Below, piece after piece: positions 35,281 to 42,839 of a DNA stretch of 64,000 nt. The DNA lies in the NCBI RefSeq assembly GCF_002564045.1, contig NZ_PDJK01000001.1:310001-374000 (forward strand), written 5' to 3'. The position numbers were made by a program, and so were the translations under genes. The notes below the pieces were generated by a model, which searched no databases, was not told the origin of the DNA, and was given only the letters and a program-made list of their open reading frames with translations. Source of the stretch: Amycolatopsis sulphurea (GTDB lineage Bacteria > Actinomycetota > Actinomycetes > Mycobacteriales > Pseudonocardiaceae). Numbering within the stretch: the stretch's first letter is position 1; every line of letters starts with the position of its first letter.

Positions 35281-35330
35281 ACCCCGTTCGGTCCGAAGTG
35301 GATTCCGCCCTGCGCGGTCTCGCCACGGCG

Positions 35331-35607
35331 ATGAGTTTCGACGCCGTGGCAAGACTCAGCGTTGTCCGGTTCGGGGCGGTCGCGGGGTTCGCGCTGCTCG
35401 CGGCCGGGGCAATGCTGCTCGCTGTGGTGGTCGCTCCCGGCCCTGCTGCTGCTCGCGTTGGCCACGACCGGAAGGTACGGCGTCGTCCAGCGGGTCCTGC
35501 GCAACTACCCCGTGCTCGGGGACGCGCGGTTCCTGCTGGAAAGTCTCCGCCCCGAGTTGCAGCAGTACTTCGTGGAGCGGAACTTCGACGGCCGGCCATA
35601 CGACCGC
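35331..35607 (+). pseudogene. Remnant of an FMN-binding glutamate synthase-family gene
   Basis: The first frame reads MSFDAVARLSVVRFGAVAGFALLAAGAMLLAV, a membrane anchor. A one-base shift near 35432 then continues as LPALLLLALATTGRYGVVQR, RNYPVLGDARFLLESLRPEL and QQYFVERNFDGRPYDR. The RNYPV-RFLLE-RPELQQYF-ER-DGRP pattern is the N-terminal signature of the GltB-like FMN-binding glutamate synthase family, normally about 500 residues. Everything after position 35607, including the FMN domain, is missing. The fragment sits just upstream of the STAS gene. Confidence 0.8.
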
Positions 35608-35680
35608 CCATCTCGGCCGCAGCGCACGCAGGCCCGCTGTCGCCTGGCGCTCCGCCCACGCTTGCGGCACCATCGGACGG

Positions 35681-36055
35681 GTGACGGTTTCCGGGGACGG
35701 GGCGGGCGGCGAGCTGCAGGTCAGCGTCCGGTGGCGGGGTCCGGCCGCGGTGCTCACCGTGGGTGGGGAGATCGACCTGGTCACCGCGCCGGAGCTGGAC
35801 GAAGCGGTCGGCGGCGTGCTCGACGGGGGGCCCGGCGTACTCGTCGTCGATCTGCGCGAGGTGGATTTCCTCAGCTCGTCCGGGCTGCAGGTGCTGGCCG
35901 GCGCGCACGGCAAGCTGGACACGGGGGCGCTGCGCGTGGTGAGCACGTCCACGATCACCACGCGGCCGTTCACCAGCACCGGCCTCGACGAGTGGATCAA
36001 GCTGTTCCCCTCGGTCGACCAGGCGCTGGCCGGGGTCGCCGGAACGGGCGGTTGA
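35681..36055 (+). CDS. STAS-domain anti-sigma factor antagonist
   Basis: A 124-residue STAS protein: AAVLTVGGEIDLVTAPELDEAV, VLVVDLREVDFLSSSGLQVLAGAH, then TRPFTSTGLDEWIKLFPSVDQAL. The SSSG loop contains the serine that partner kinases phosphorylate in SpoIIAA/RsbV proteins. Unphosphorylated antagonist frees a sigma factor by binding its RsbW-like anti-sigma. The partner is likely encoded directly downstream. GTG start with GGACGG upstream. No sigma factor gene is nearby. Confidence 0.88.
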   Translation: MTVSGDGAGGELQVSVRWRGPAAVLTVGGEIDLVTAPELDEAVGGVLDGGPGVLVVDLREVDFLSSSGLQVLAGAHGKLDTGALRVVSTSTITTRPFTSTGLDEWIKLFPSVDQALAGVAGTGG

Positions 36056-36058
36056 GCA

Positions 36059-36493
36059 TTGCCCGTTCCTTCCGCCATCGACGTGCTGAGCCTCCACGGC
36101 GTGCCTGCCGAGCCGCTCGCCCTGCGTTCCCTGCGGCACCGCCTGCTGGAATGGGCGCTGTCCGCGGGCATTCCCGTCGACCGGGCGCACGACATCGTGC
36201 TGGCCGGGTACGAGGCACTGGCGAACGTCGCCGACCACGCCTACCGCGAAGGCGAACCCGGCCACGTCGACCTCGACGCGACTCTGCACGTCGACCAGGT
36301 CGAGCTGGTGATCACCGACCACGGCTGCTGGCGCCCCGCCGGTGAGGACCGCACCCCGGTCCCGGTCCGCGGCCGCGGGCTCCTGCTGCTGCACGCGAGC
36401 GCCGACCGGGCGGACGTCCGGACCGGCGCGGGCGGCACCGTCGTGACACTCGGCTGGAACCTCGGCGACGCCCGCACCGCAGAAATGCCGTGA
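36059..36493 (+). CDS. RsbW-like serine kinase/anti-sigma ATPase domain protein
   Basis: A 144-residue protein with the histidine-kinase-like ATPase fold of RsbW/SpoIIAB: the N-box LAGYEALANVADHAYR, the G1 box VITDHG and the G2-like RGRGLLLLHASADR. It would bind and phosphorylate the STAS partner and hold a sigma factor. A TTG three bases after the upstream stop is the assigned start. An in-frame GTG at 36083 is an alternative. The final TGA lies inside the hairpin repeat at 36490-36506, shared with the convergent CoA-ligase gene. Confidence 0.83.
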   Translation: MPVPSAIDVLSLHGVPAEPLALRSLRHRLLEWALSAGIPVDRAHDIVLAGYEALANVADHAYREGEPGHVDLDATLHVDQVELVITDHGCWRPAGEDRTPVPVRGRGLLLLHASADRADVRTGAGGTVVTLGWNLGDARTAEMP

Positions 36494-36506
36494 AGGGGCC
36501 CTTCAC
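36490..36506. terminator. 17-bp palindrome holding the stop codons of two convergent genes
   Basis: GTGAAGGGGCCCTTCAC contains TGA on the plus strand (36491-36493, end of the RsbW-like gene) and TGA on the minus strand (36503-36505, end of the CoA-ligase gene). The perfect stem with a one-base centre could stop transcription in both directions. No T-run follows, so factor-independent termination is uncertain. Confidence 0.6.
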
Positions 36507-38158
36507 GGACTGGACTCTGGGGCACGTGACTCGGCGGCGCGGCGGCGGAGCAGGTACCGCTGCACCTTGCCGCTGGGATTGCGCGGCAGCTCGGGGACGA
36601 ACTCCACCCGGCGCGGGTATTTGTACGGTGCGGCAAGGGATTTCGCGAAGTCCTGCAGTTCGGCGACCTTGGCCGGACCGGCCTCGGCGCCTTCGGCCAG
36701 CACCACGTACGCGGCCACCACCGAGCCACGTGCTTCGTCCGGTGCCGCGACCACGGCGCATTCCAGCACGTCGGGATGATGCAGGAGCACTTCTTCTACT
36801 TCCGGTCCGGCGATGTTGTAACCAGATGAGACGATCATGTCGTCACTGCGCGCGCGGTAGTGGAAATAGCCGTCGGAGTCGCGTACGAAGGTGTCGCCGG
36901 TGAGGTTCCAGCCATCCTCGACGAACACCGTCTGCCGGTCGTCGGCCAGGTAACGGCAGCCGGTCGGACCTTGCACGGCGAGCCGCCCCGGCGTGCCGTC
37001 GGGTACCGGGTGGCCCTCGTCGTCGACGATCCGTGCGTGGTAGCCGGGGACGGCGCGGCCGGTGGCGCCGGGGCGCGCGTCCTCGTCGGCGGCGGAGATG
37101 AACACGTGCAGCATCTCGGTGCTGCCGATCCCGTCGATCAGCCGGCGTCCGGTGGCCTCGTGGAAATCGGTGGCCACCGATGCGGGCAGCGCTTCGCCCG
37201 CGGACACCGCGCGGCGCAGGCCCCGGAGCAACGGCCTGCGGTCCGACGCCAGGATCGCGCGATACGCGGTGGGTGCGGTGAACAGCACCGTCACGCCGTG
37301 GCCGGCGACCAGATCGGCCAGCTCCAGCGGCGCGGCGCGTTCGATGAGCAGCGTCGCCGCACCGGCGTGCAGGGGAAACACCAGCAACCCGCCGAGCCCG
37401 AAGGTGAACCCCAGCGGGGGAGTGCCGCAGAACAGGTCACCGGGTTCGGGGCGCACCATATGCCGGGAGAATGTGTCGGCGATGGCGAGCAGATCGCGGT
37501 GGAAGTGCATGGTCGCCTTGGGCCGTCCGGTGGTGCCCGAGGTGAACGCGAGGATCGCGACGTCGTCGGCCGACGTTTCCACGTCCGCGAAGATGTCCGG
37601 CCGGGCACGGCAACGGGCGGCGAGATCGTCGGCCGCGACGCTGCCGTAGGCGACGACGGGGAAGCCGAAGGACGCCAGCTCGTCCGGATAACGGTGATCG
37701 CACAGCGCAAGGACGGGTGCGCAGGTCTCGACGATCTTGGTCAGCTCGTGCGCGCGCAGCATCGGCATCGTGGTGACCGCGACCGCCCCCGCCTTGAGCA
37801 CTCCCAGCCAGCACGCGGCCAGCCACGGCGTGTTCGGCCCGCGCAGCAGCACCCGGTTGCCCGGCACGACCCCGAGCGCCTTCAGCTCGCCCGCCACCTG
37901 GTTCGCTCGCGCGAGCAGCTCGCCGTACGTCCAGGAATCGGTGGGGGACAACACTGCGCGCCGGTCGGCGCCCCAGCGCCGCACCGCTCCGTCGACCAGC
38001 CGGGTGGCCGCGTTCAGCCGGTCCGGGTACTGCAGTTCGGGCAGCTCGAACCGCAACCGCGGCCATTGTGCGCGCGGCGGCAGGTGGTCCCGGCAGAAGG
38101 TGTCGACGTGGGCACTCGGCAGCAACGGCACGGCGGACCTCCCGGCGGGCGCGGACAC
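36503..38158 (-). CDS. AMP-binding acyl-CoA ligase (benzoate/aminobenzoate-CoA ligase type)
   Basis: A 551-residue adenylate-forming enzyme. The phosphate loop AFTSGTTGRPKATMHFHRD, IDGIGSTEMLHVF, the hinge aspartate region GYFHYRARSDDMIVSSGYNIAGPEVEE and the terminal lysine motif ELPRNPSGKVQRYLLR are all intact. It activates a carboxylic acid to acyl-AMP, then acyl-CoA. The STEMLH variant is shared with 2-aminobenzoate/benzoate-CoA ligases, suggesting an aromatic acid substrate. GTG start; a dyad GTAATACGCATTAC lies just upstream. Its C-terminal SSP-stop is read from the hairpin repeat. No aromatic degradation genes accompany it. Confidence 0.88.
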   Translation of the reverse strand: MSAPAGRSAVPLLPSAHVDTFCRDHLPPRAQWPRLRFELPELQYPDRLNAATRLVDGAVRRWGADRRAVLSPTDSWTYGELLARANQVAGELKALGVVPGNRVLLRGPNTPWLAACWLGVLKAGAVAVTTMPMLRAHELTKIVETCAPVLALCDHRYPDELASFGFPVVAYGSVAADDLAARCRARPDIFADVETSADDVAILAFTSGTTGRPKATMHFHRDLLAIADTFSRHMVRPEPGDLFCGTPPLGFTFGLGGLLVFPLHAGAATLLIERAAPLELADLVAGHGVTVLFTAPTAYRAILASDRRPLLRGLRRAVSAGEALPASVATDFHEATGRRLIDGIGSTEMLHVFISAADEDARPGATGRAVPGYHARIVDDEGHPVPDGTPGRLAVQGPTGCRYLADDRQTVFVEDGWNLTGDTFVRDSDGYFHYRARSDDMIVSSGYNIAGPEVEEVLLHHPDVLECAVVAAPDEARGSVVAAYVVLAEGAEAGPAKVAELQDFAKSLAAPYKYPRRVEFVPELPRNPSGKVQRYLLRRRAAESRAPESSP

Positions 38159-38166
38159 TGCGTACT

Positions 38167-38180
38167 GTAATACGCATTAC
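38167..38180. promoter_or_regulatory. Inverted repeat upstream of the CoA-ligase gene
   Basis: GTAATACGCATTAC has 5-bp perfect arms around ACGC, 9 bp upstream of the CoA-ligase start. Such a site is typical of TetR/MarR repressors of CoA-ligase genes. The cognate regulator is not identified. Confidence 0.5.
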
Positions 38181-38226
38181 GACCGTCAGGAAGACGCTAT
38201 ATGGGGCCGCCGGTGGTGCCGTGGGT

Positions 38227-40344
38227 TCAGTGCGCGTCCAGGTACTGCGGGTCCGGCGCCGGGATCGGCACGTCCGGCTGCCCGGCGAGCAGCGTGGTCA
38301 TCGCCGTGAAGTACGGCGGCGCGGCGACCGTGCCACCGAACGCGCCGTGACCGCAGGTGCCGAGGTGGACCGGCGTGCCGGGGCAGATCTCCTGCGGGCG
38401 CGGGCCGTCCGCGAAGACCATGGACGAGACCGCGTAGTGGTCCACACCGCCGATGAAGGCGACCGATTCGCTCTCCTGCGTGGTTCCGGTCTTGCCGATG
38501 TCCGGGTGGGTCCAGCCGGCGTTGCGCGCGGCGGCGGCCGAAGTGCCCGCGGTGGTGTCCCGGCTCAGTCCTGCCTCCAGGGTGTTCGCCAAGCCCGGCG
38601 GGATCACCTGTTCGCAGGACTGCTGCTTGACCGGCACGGGTGCGCCGTTGCGGTCGGTGACCGTGAGGATCGGATCCGGCGGGCACCAGGTCCCGCCGCT
38701 CATCAGGGTGGCCGACACATTCGCCATCTCCAGCGGGCTCACCGGGCTGTTGCCGAGGGTGAACGACAGCAGGTTCTCGAAATACTGCGATTGCGGTTCG
38801 TCGTACTGCGGGTTCTTCGACCGCTGGTCGGCCGGGTCGGTGATCGGCTTGGTGCCCGCGTCGTTGGTCGCCATCGTGGTGCGCAGCCCCAGCTTGCTCG
38901 CCATGTCCAGGATCGCGGGCATGCCGACCTGCGCCTCCAGCCCGACGAACGCCACGTTCGGCGAGGTGGCCAGCCCGTCGGCCAGCGAGATCGGGTTCGG
39001 GTAACCGGTGCCGTCGTTGCTCACCGGATAGCAGTGCGTGTACTGGTTCGCGTTCGGCGGGGTGAAGCAGTCGCTGAACGGGTTCGTCAGCGGCGTGTTC
39101 AGCCCGGCCTTGCCCGCCGCCATCGCCGCGGCCGAGGTGAAGATCTTGAACGAGGAACCGGCGCCGAACTTGTTGCTCGCGTCGGCCACGATGTTCGAGG
39201 ACGTCTCGCCCTGGTCCGGATCGGTGCCGTAGTTGCGGTTCGCGACCATGGCGAGGATCTGATGCCCGTCGCCGCCGGGCTGCACCACCGCGAAGGTGTT
39301 GGCCACGCCGTCCTGGGTGGTCGGCACGTTCGCGTTGACCGCGTCCTTGACCACCTGGCTCACGTGCGGGTCCAGGGTGGTCTTCACGGTGTAGCCGCCG
39401 GTGTCGATCTGGTCCGCGGTGAACCCGGACTGCTCCAGGTAACGCACGGCGTAGGCGCACAGGAACCCGGCGTCCGGCGCCGCGCCCATGCAGGTGCTCG
39501 ACGGGGCCGCCGGTTTCGCCCCGACGACGCCGAGCGGAGCAGCTTTCGCGGTGGCCCCGTACGAGGCGGGGATCGACCCGGCCGACACCATGGCGTCGAG
39601 CACGGTGTTGCGCCGCTGGAGCGCTTTGGCCGGATGCGTGTAGGGGTTGTAGACGTTGGGGTTGTTCACCATCCCGGCCAGCAGCGCGGACTGCACGACG
39701 GTCAGTTTGTCCACTGTCGTCCCGAAATACGCCTGTGCCGCGGCGCCGACGCCGTACACCGTGCCGCTGAATTCCACCACGTTCAGGTAATTCGCGAGGA
39801 CCTGGTCCTTCGGTACGGTCGCGCTCAGTTGCACGGCCATCTTCGCCTCGCGCAGCTTGCGGGCCAGTGAGTCCTCTTTGTCCTGTTGCTGCGCCGCTTT
39901 GTTGGTGCGGTCCACCACGTTCACCAGGTAGTTCTTCACGTATTGCTGGGTGATCGTGGAGGCGCCCTGCAGATTGCCGCCCGTGCTGTCCTTGACCGCC
40001 GCGCGCAGCATGCCCTGCGGGTCGACGCCGCCCTCGGCGTAGAACCGGCGGTCTTCGATGTCGATGATCGCGGCCTTCATCGCCGGGGAGATCTGTGCCG
40101 GGGTGACCGGAATGCGGTACTGCGCGTACAAAGTCGCGATCGGCGCGCCGGTCCGGTCGGTCACCGTGGTGACCAGTGGTGGATCCGCGTGCGCGAGATC
40201 CGCGGAGATCGAGTCGACCGAGTCACTGACCTGATTGGACAGCACACCCGCGCCGATCGCCACCGGCGCCAGCGTGCCGGCGAAGAGAACCCCCGCCAGC
40301 ACGCACAATCCGAGGAATGGGGCTACCCCCCTGCGACGAGCCAC
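38227..40344 (-). CDS. Bifunctional penicillin-binding protein (transglycosylase-transpeptidase)
   Basis: A 705-residue class A PBP. A single N-terminal membrane anchor (about residues 9-33) is followed by the GT51 domain with the catalytic glutamate in IEDRRFYAEGGVD (E97), STITQQYVKNYLV and LREAKMAVQL. The transpeptidase domain has SxxK S397-S-F-K400, SPN in the SxN position and KTG (K618) in IGKTGTTQ. It polymerises and cross-links peptidoglycan at the outer face of the membrane. Several cysteine pairs in the C-terminal domain could form disulfides. It is not followed by a PASTA region. It is an isolated gene. Confidence 0.93.
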   Translation of the reverse strand: MARRRGVAPFLGLCVLAGVLFAGTLAPVAIGAGVLSNQVSDSVDSISADLAHADPPLVTTVTDRTGAPIATLYAQYRIPVTPAQISPAMKAAIIDIEDRRFYAEGGVDPQGMLRAAVKDSTGGNLQGASTITQQYVKNYLVNVVDRTNKAAQQQDKEDSLARKLREAKMAVQLSATVPKDQVLANYLNVVEFSGTVYGVGAAAQAYFGTTVDKLTVVQSALLAGMVNNPNVYNPYTHPAKALQRRNTVLDAMVSAGSIPASYGATAKAAPLGVVGAKPAAPSSTCMGAAPDAGFLCAYAVRYLEQSGFTADQIDTGGYTVKTTLDPHVSQVVKDAVNANVPTTQDGVANTFAVVQPGGDGHQILAMVANRNYGTDPDQGETSSNIVADASNKFGAGSSFKIFTSAAAMAAGKAGLNTPLTNPFSDCFTPPNANQYTHCYPVSNDGTGYPNPISLADGLATSPNVAFVGLEAQVGMPAILDMASKLGLRTTMATNDAGTKPITDPADQRSKNPQYDEPQSQYFENLLSFTLGNSPVSPLEMANVSATLMSGGTWCPPDPILTVTDRNGAPVPVKQQSCEQVIPPGLANTLEAGLSRDTTAGTSAAAARNAGWTHPDIGKTGTTQESESVAFIGGVDHYAVSSMVFADGPRPQEICPGTPVHLGTCGHGAFGGTVAAPPYFTAMTTLLAGQPDVPIPAPDPQYLDAH

Positions 40345-40407
40345 GTACCCACGTTAAGCCCGCGGCGGTGAGAACGCGGTGTGCGGGCGTTGATGTGACG
40401 CAAGTGT

Positions 40408-40854
40408 CATCGCGCCAGCCTGCCCAGCAAGGCCGATGCGATCGTGAGCGCGAGCGCGGTAGCGCCCAGCAAGACGCACTTGCGCGGTTCGCTGCGCCCT
40501 CGGTACGTCGAAAAGCCGGGCGAACAACGTGGCGTTCTCCCGCCCGGTCAGCGCGCCGTCCGCGGAAAGCTGCTGCGGCACATAGCCGATCCGCCGCCGC
40601 ACCGCCATCCGCCGCCGCGTGACGTCGATCCGCCGCCGCGTGACGTCGATCCCGAACACGCTGACCTGCTCCGCCTCGGCGGTGAGCAATGTCGTGATCA
40701 CCCGGATCGTGGTCGTCTTGCCCGCTCCGTTCGGGCCGAGCAGGCCGAACACCTCGCCGGGGCGGATTTCCAGATCGACCCCGTCCACCGCGCGCGTGGT
40801 ACCGAACGCATGCCGCACCCCCGCGCACCGGACGGCGGCCTCGGGCTCGTTCAT
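40408..40854 (-). pseudogene. ABC transporter remnant: ATPase N-terminus fused to permease C-terminus
   Basis: The ATG at 40854 opens a normal drug-type ATPase (AVDGVDLEIRPGEVFGLLGPNGAGKTTTIRVITTLLT, Q-loop GYVPQQLSADGALTGRENATLFARLFDVPRAQR) but stops before the signature and Walker B. In another frame the next bases encode EPRKCVLLGATALALTIASA LLGRLAR and a stop (40408), the last membrane helix of an ABC-2 permease. A single deletion of about 1 kb between adjacent genes explains this. The ATPase also carries a 21-bp tandem duplication (IDVTRRR twice). Start overlaps the upstream repeat ORF by ATGA. Confidence 0.8.
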
Positions 40855-41258
40855 GCCTCCTCCAGAGTTCGCGGGACGGGTTGGGATGCTGTGGTCATGT
40901 GGTCTGGTGTTCTGGGGGATGCCTGCATCTGGTCGGTGGTGTGGGCGGGTTGTCGGGACGGTGTGATCATGTGGTGCGGTGTTCTGCGGGGCATCCGCAT
41001 CTGGTCAATCGCGCGAGCAGGTCGCCGCGATGGTGTCGTCATGCGGTCTGGTGTTCTGCGGGATGTCCGCATCTGGTTGGCCGCGTGAGCGGGTCGCCGG
41101 GATGGTGCGGTCATGTGATGCGGCGCTCTGCAGGATGCCTGCGTCTGGTGGGCCACATGAGCGGGTTGTCGGGATGGTGCAGACATGTGGTGCGGTGTCC
41201 TGCAGGATGTCCGCATCCGGTCGGCCGCATGAGCAGGCCACCGCGATGGTGTGATCAT
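40851..41258 (-). CDS. Repeat-containing ORF of unknown function between marR and ABC genes
   Basis: A 135-codon frame made of five 24-residue units (consensus M-x-TPSRxPAHxADQM-x-xSxRTPxH) and a short tail. Its ATG overlaps the MarR stop as ATGA (41255-41258), its TGA overlaps the ABC ATG as ATGA (40851-40854), and GGAGGAGG precedes it. These junctions argue that it is translated. However, the Pro/Arg/His composition is not globular and other frames through the repeat also stay open, because the 72-bp period is divisible by three. It could be an expanded linker rather than a functional protein. Not recognised. Confidence 0.4.
   Translation of the reverse strand: MITPSRWPAHAADRMRTSCRTPHHMSAPSRQPAHVAHQTQASCRAPHHMTAPSRRPAHAANQMRTSRRTPDRMTTPSRRPARAIDQMRMPRRTPHHMITPSRQPAHTTDQMQASPRTPDHMTTASQPVPRTLEEA
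40896..41254. repeat. 72-bp minisatellite, five copies
   Basis: Units beginning CATGTGGTCTGGTGTTCTG recur every 72 bp (for example 40896 and 40968) with 75-90 percent identity by eye, G/T rich on the plus strand and lower in GC than the flanks. It fills the whole space between the MarR and ABC coding regions. Confidence 0.88.
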
Positions 41259-41710
41259 CTGCCCTCCTCCACCGGATCAAGGAGCGCGGTGAGCCTGCCG
41301 AGTGCGGGCAGGGCCGCGGTGATCGCCGCGGTGTCCTCTTCGGACAGTCGATCGAGTGCCTCGGCGACCAGTCCGATCCGCGCCTGCCGCCAGGCGGTCA
41401 TCCGCCGCACCGCCGCGCCGGTGACGTGCAGCCGTGCGGCCCGCCGATCGGCCGGATCGACCTCGCGGCGCAGCAATCCGCGCTCGGTGAGCAGATTCAC
41501 CAGCGTGCTCACCGAATTCCCGGCCAGGTTCAGCTCCCGCGCGGCCGCGGCCACTCCGATCCCCGGCTCGCGGTGTACCACTCGCAGCAGTTCCACGTGC
41601 GAAGCGGGCAGATGCGGGCCGGGCAGCTCACCCCGCAACCGCCGCCGTACCAGGCGGCGGATCCGCAGCACGGCGGTCATCAGGTCTTCGGCGAGCACAT
41701 TCGCGGGCAT
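41255..41710 (-). CDS. MarR-family transcriptional regulator
   Basis: A 151-residue winged-helix regulator: LPASHVELLRVVHREPGIGVAAAARELNLAGNSVSTLVNLLTERGLLRREVDPADRRAARLHVTGAAVRR is the MarR core, with a C-terminal dimerisation helix. It heads an operon whose transporter genes are now mostly deleted, so its regulatory output beyond itself may be lost. The perfect dyad TAGCTCTCAATAAGAGCTA lies 11 bp upstream of its start. The stop overlaps the next ORF (ATGA). Confidence 0.88.
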   Translation of the reverse strand: MPANVLAEDLMTAVLRIRRLVRRRLRGELPGPHLPASHVELLRVVHREPGIGVAAAARELNLAGNSVSTLVNLLTERGLLRREVDPADRRAARLHVTGAAVRRMTAWRQARIGLVAEALDRLSEEDTAAITAALPALGRLTALLDPVEEGR

Positions 41711-41720
41711 ATCCGCAAGT

Positions 41721-41739
41721 TAGCTCTCAATAAGAGCTA
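41721..41739. promoter_or_regulatory. MarR operator candidate
   Basis: TAGCTCTCAATAAGAGCTA has perfect 7-bp arms around CAATA, 11-29 bp upstream of the MarR start codon, placed to block its promoter. Confidence 0.6.
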
Positions 41740-41868
41740 TTGGCGACGTCGATTGTCCGGTTCGCCGGAAGGCTGCCGGTTCATCCCGCGGAAACCAGCA
41801 TCCGCACGCCGTAGCCGAAGAGGAGACCCCACGGGCCACGCCGAGCGCGGCGGGCCGGCGCGGAACCG

Positions 41869-42084
41869 GTGCGGCACTACGTCCCCGCTTCGGCGTCCTT
41901 CGCAGACGCGGTGGCGGCTGGCCTCGTCTGGGGCATGGTGCCGGAACTGCAGGTGCCAGGCCCCGGTCTCACCGACCTGGCCCCGGACCACCCTGCCGAC
42001 GTGCCGCTGTACTGGCAGCAGCGGAAGCTCGACTCGCCCCCGCTGGCCGCAGCAGTGTCCCGGGCGGCGAAGCGGGCGCGCTGA
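41869..42084 (+). pseudogene. C-terminal remnant of an ArgP/LysG-like LysR regulator
   Basis: The 71-codon frame reads VRHYVPASASFADAVAAGLV WGMVPELQV, then DVPLYWQQRKLDSPPLAAAV. The FxxAVxxGLxWGMVPELQ and VPLYWQxxKLDSP blocks are the C-terminal part of the LysR-type ArgP/LysG regulator, normally about 300 residues. The HTH and most of the effector domain are gone. Upstream sequence to the MarR gene holds no start of the gene, so a deletion removed the front. Confidence 0.75.
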
Positions 42085-42103
42085 GGCCGGGATCCGGCAG
42101 CGG

Positions 42104-42202
42104 CTACAGATCGTCGCCGAACAGGTGCTTGACGATCTTCCCGGTGGCGTTGCGGGGTAGCTCCGGGACGAAGTACACGTCGCGGGGGACGGCGAACCGA
42201 AC
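42104..42202 (-). pseudogene. C-terminal tail of an acyl-CoA synthetase gene
   Basis: The minus strand reads FAVPRDVYFVPELPRNATGK then IVKHLFGDDL and TAG at 42106-42104. VPELPRNATGK is the C-terminal catalytic-lysine motif of AMP-binding acyl-CoA ligases. No upstream coding remains in this frame. The fragment is 20 bp from the ArgP-like remnant and abuts the universal stress protein gene. Confidence 0.75.
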
Positions 42203-42289
42203 GCGGGCACGCTACCAGCAGGCGGCCGGCTGTGGGGACTCACTTCTGCCTGATGCGATTTTCCGCCCGCGTATGGCGATAATGGCCCG

Positions 42290-42775
42290 GTGGAGCAACT
42301 GGTCGAGGAGTACGGCCCGCGCTGGGAGCCCGGTCCGTACGAACGAGGTACCGATGGACCGCGGGTGATCCTGACCGGGGTGGACACGTCGCCGACCGGG
42401 TTGCGCGCGGCGGCGTACGCGGCCGGTCTCGCCCGCCGTCAGCGAGCGCGGCTGGTGGTCGTGTACGTCGCTTCGCCCAGAGTGTGGACCGGGCTCGCCG
42501 CGGCGGCAGTGGTCGACGTACAGCTGCGGTCTTTCGAGGAGGAGATCAAGCAGTTGCGCGACGAGCTGGCCGCCCGTGCGCACGAGCTGTCGGTGCCGGT
42601 GACCTTCATGGTGCGGCGCGGCGAGACCTTCCCCGAACTGCGCCAGGCCGCTCTCGACGAGAGTGCCGACCTGGTCGTGGTCGGCGCGTCCGAGCAGGGC
42701 GGGCACCGGCTCGTTGGCTCGGTCGGCAACCGGCTGGTCCGCGCCGCGACCTGGCCGGTCGTGGTGGTGCCGTGA
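42290..42775 (+). CDS. Universal stress protein (UspA family)
   Basis: A 161-residue single Usp domain: VILTGVDTSPTGLRAAAYAAGLARRQRARLVVVYV, then the nucleotide-binding pattern VVVGASEQGGHRLVGSVGNRLVRAATWPVVVVP, fitting the G-2x-G-9x-G(S) motif of ATP-binding Usp proteins. It is a cytosolic stress-response protein of unspecified action. GTG start. It is not linked to a dormancy regulon that I can see, and lies upstream of the methyltransferase gene in the same direction with a 64-bp gap. Confidence 0.88.
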   Translation: MEQLVEEYGPRWEPGPYERGTDGPRVILTGVDTSPTGLRAAAYAAGLARRQRARLVVVYVASPRVWTGLAAAAVVDVQLRSFEEEIKQLRDELAARAHELSVPVTFMVRRGETFPELRQAALDESADLVVVGASEQGGHRLVGSVGNRLVRAATWPVVVVP

Positions 42776-42839
42776 ACAGTCCTCAATGGATGGATCGGGA
42801 CGGGAATTCTTGCCTGGTGGCAGTGGTTTTCGTGGTCGG

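Noticed and set aside
35362..36345. 327-codon plus-strand frame spanning the glutamate synthase remnant and the STAS gene
   Set aside because: Only its first part matches a protein family; the rest overlaps the STAS and RsbW-like genes in the wrong frame, so it is an accidental fusion after the frameshift.
36490..36506. Hairpin repeats considered as a CRISPR array
   Set aside because: Copies are dispersed kilobases apart, palindromic and at gene ends, with no regular spacers or cas genes.
41781..41848. Minus-strand tail reading as a LysE-type exporter end next to the ArgP-like remnant
   Set aside because: Position would fit a deleted divergent lysE-argP pair, but 22 codons are too few to identify the family, so it is mentioned only within the debris finding.
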